Assembly (NCBI RefSeq): GCF_000620165.1
Contig: NZ_JHVN01000013.1
Location: forward strand, 1-64,000
DNA length: 64,000 nucleotides
From: Anoxybacillus tepidamans PS2
Lineage (GTDB): Bacteria > Bacillota > Bacilli > Bacillales > Anoxybacillaceae
Direction of reading: 5' to 3'
Numbering within the stretch: position 1 is the stretch's first letter; every line of letters starts with the position of its first letter. The position numbers and the translations under genes were made by a program. Positions 63,954 through 64,000 of the stretch are shown here, piece after piece. A model generated the notes under the pieces. It saw only the letters and a program-made list of their open reading frames with translations, ran no database searches and was not told where the DNA came from.

Positions 63954-64000
63954 TTTCTATTTTGCTGACTAAGCATGCATACGAAGTGCCCATCAGCAAG

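Overview
The window looks like chromosome of a moderately thermophilic Bacillaceae, most like Parageobacillus/Geobacillus. This rests on the protein style, strong GGAGG-type ribosome binding sites, CotF-like spore coat proteins, a GltC/GltAB locus, CcpA-type sites and an NAD-dependent reductive pyrimidine pathway. Most of it (13.5-64 kb) is ordinary metabolic chromosome. The first 13 kb is a decayed accessory and defence region with lower GC.

Region 1 (1-13 kb). After IS1182-type, carboxypeptidase-regulatory and PP-loop gene debris comes a type I CRISPR-Cas locus ordered cas6 - cas8 - cas7 - [CRISPR array, 13 repeats/12 spacers] - cas5 - cas3 - small membrane protein. The array sits inside the effector operon, no cas1, cas2 or cas4 is present, cas8 is interrupted by one extra A in an A8 tract, and Cas3 carries its HD nuclease domain at the C-terminus. 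A broken IS982 element lying beside (apparently inside) an IS6-type transposase remnant separates this from a CBASS-like locus: an unrecognised 153-aa protein, a SLATT two-transmembrane effector (frameshifted) and a CD-NTase with an intact catalytic triad.

Region 2 (13.5-31.6 kb) holds an Fsr-type MFS exporter, an ATP-grasp enzyme, a GNAT, a T-box-like leader followed by KDPG aldolase and KDG kinase, a MerR regulator, a DAO-type oxidase, an Eis-like acetyltransferase, an MBL hydrolase, CotF-like coat proteins, a DUF421 protein, a LacI regulator, and a gluconate operon (LacI-type regulator, gluconokinase, GntP). The gluconate operon has three matching palindromic operators and a probable cre site.

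Region 3 (31.6-47.2 kb) holds an amino-acid permease, pterin-carbinolamine dehydratase, a YhdH-type reductase, divergent gltC and gltAB with a GltC box, a PAP2 phosphatase, an SDR protein, a DUF2157/GDYXXLXY membrane protein and a small DMT-type transporter.

Region 4 (47.5-59.7 kb) is a complete reductive pyrimidine catabolism cluster: PreT/PreA dihydropyrimidine dehydrogenase, dihydropyrimidinase, beta-ureidopropionase, NCS1 uptake permease, PucR regulator, omega-aminotransferase and CoA-acylating semialdehyde dehydrogenase. Together these could take uracil or thymine to acetyl- or propionyl-CoA. Region 5 (59.8-64 kb) has a frameshifted DUF4304 gene, a Sir2 deacetylase, and a TetR regulator divergent from kynU-kynB (tryptophan/kynurenine degradation), with a near-palindromic operator over the kyn promoter.

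A 57-nt hairpin repeat that resembles IS200/IS605 right ends occurs at least six times between genes from 16.6 to 47.3 kb. Every clear frameshift in the window falls in accessory genes.
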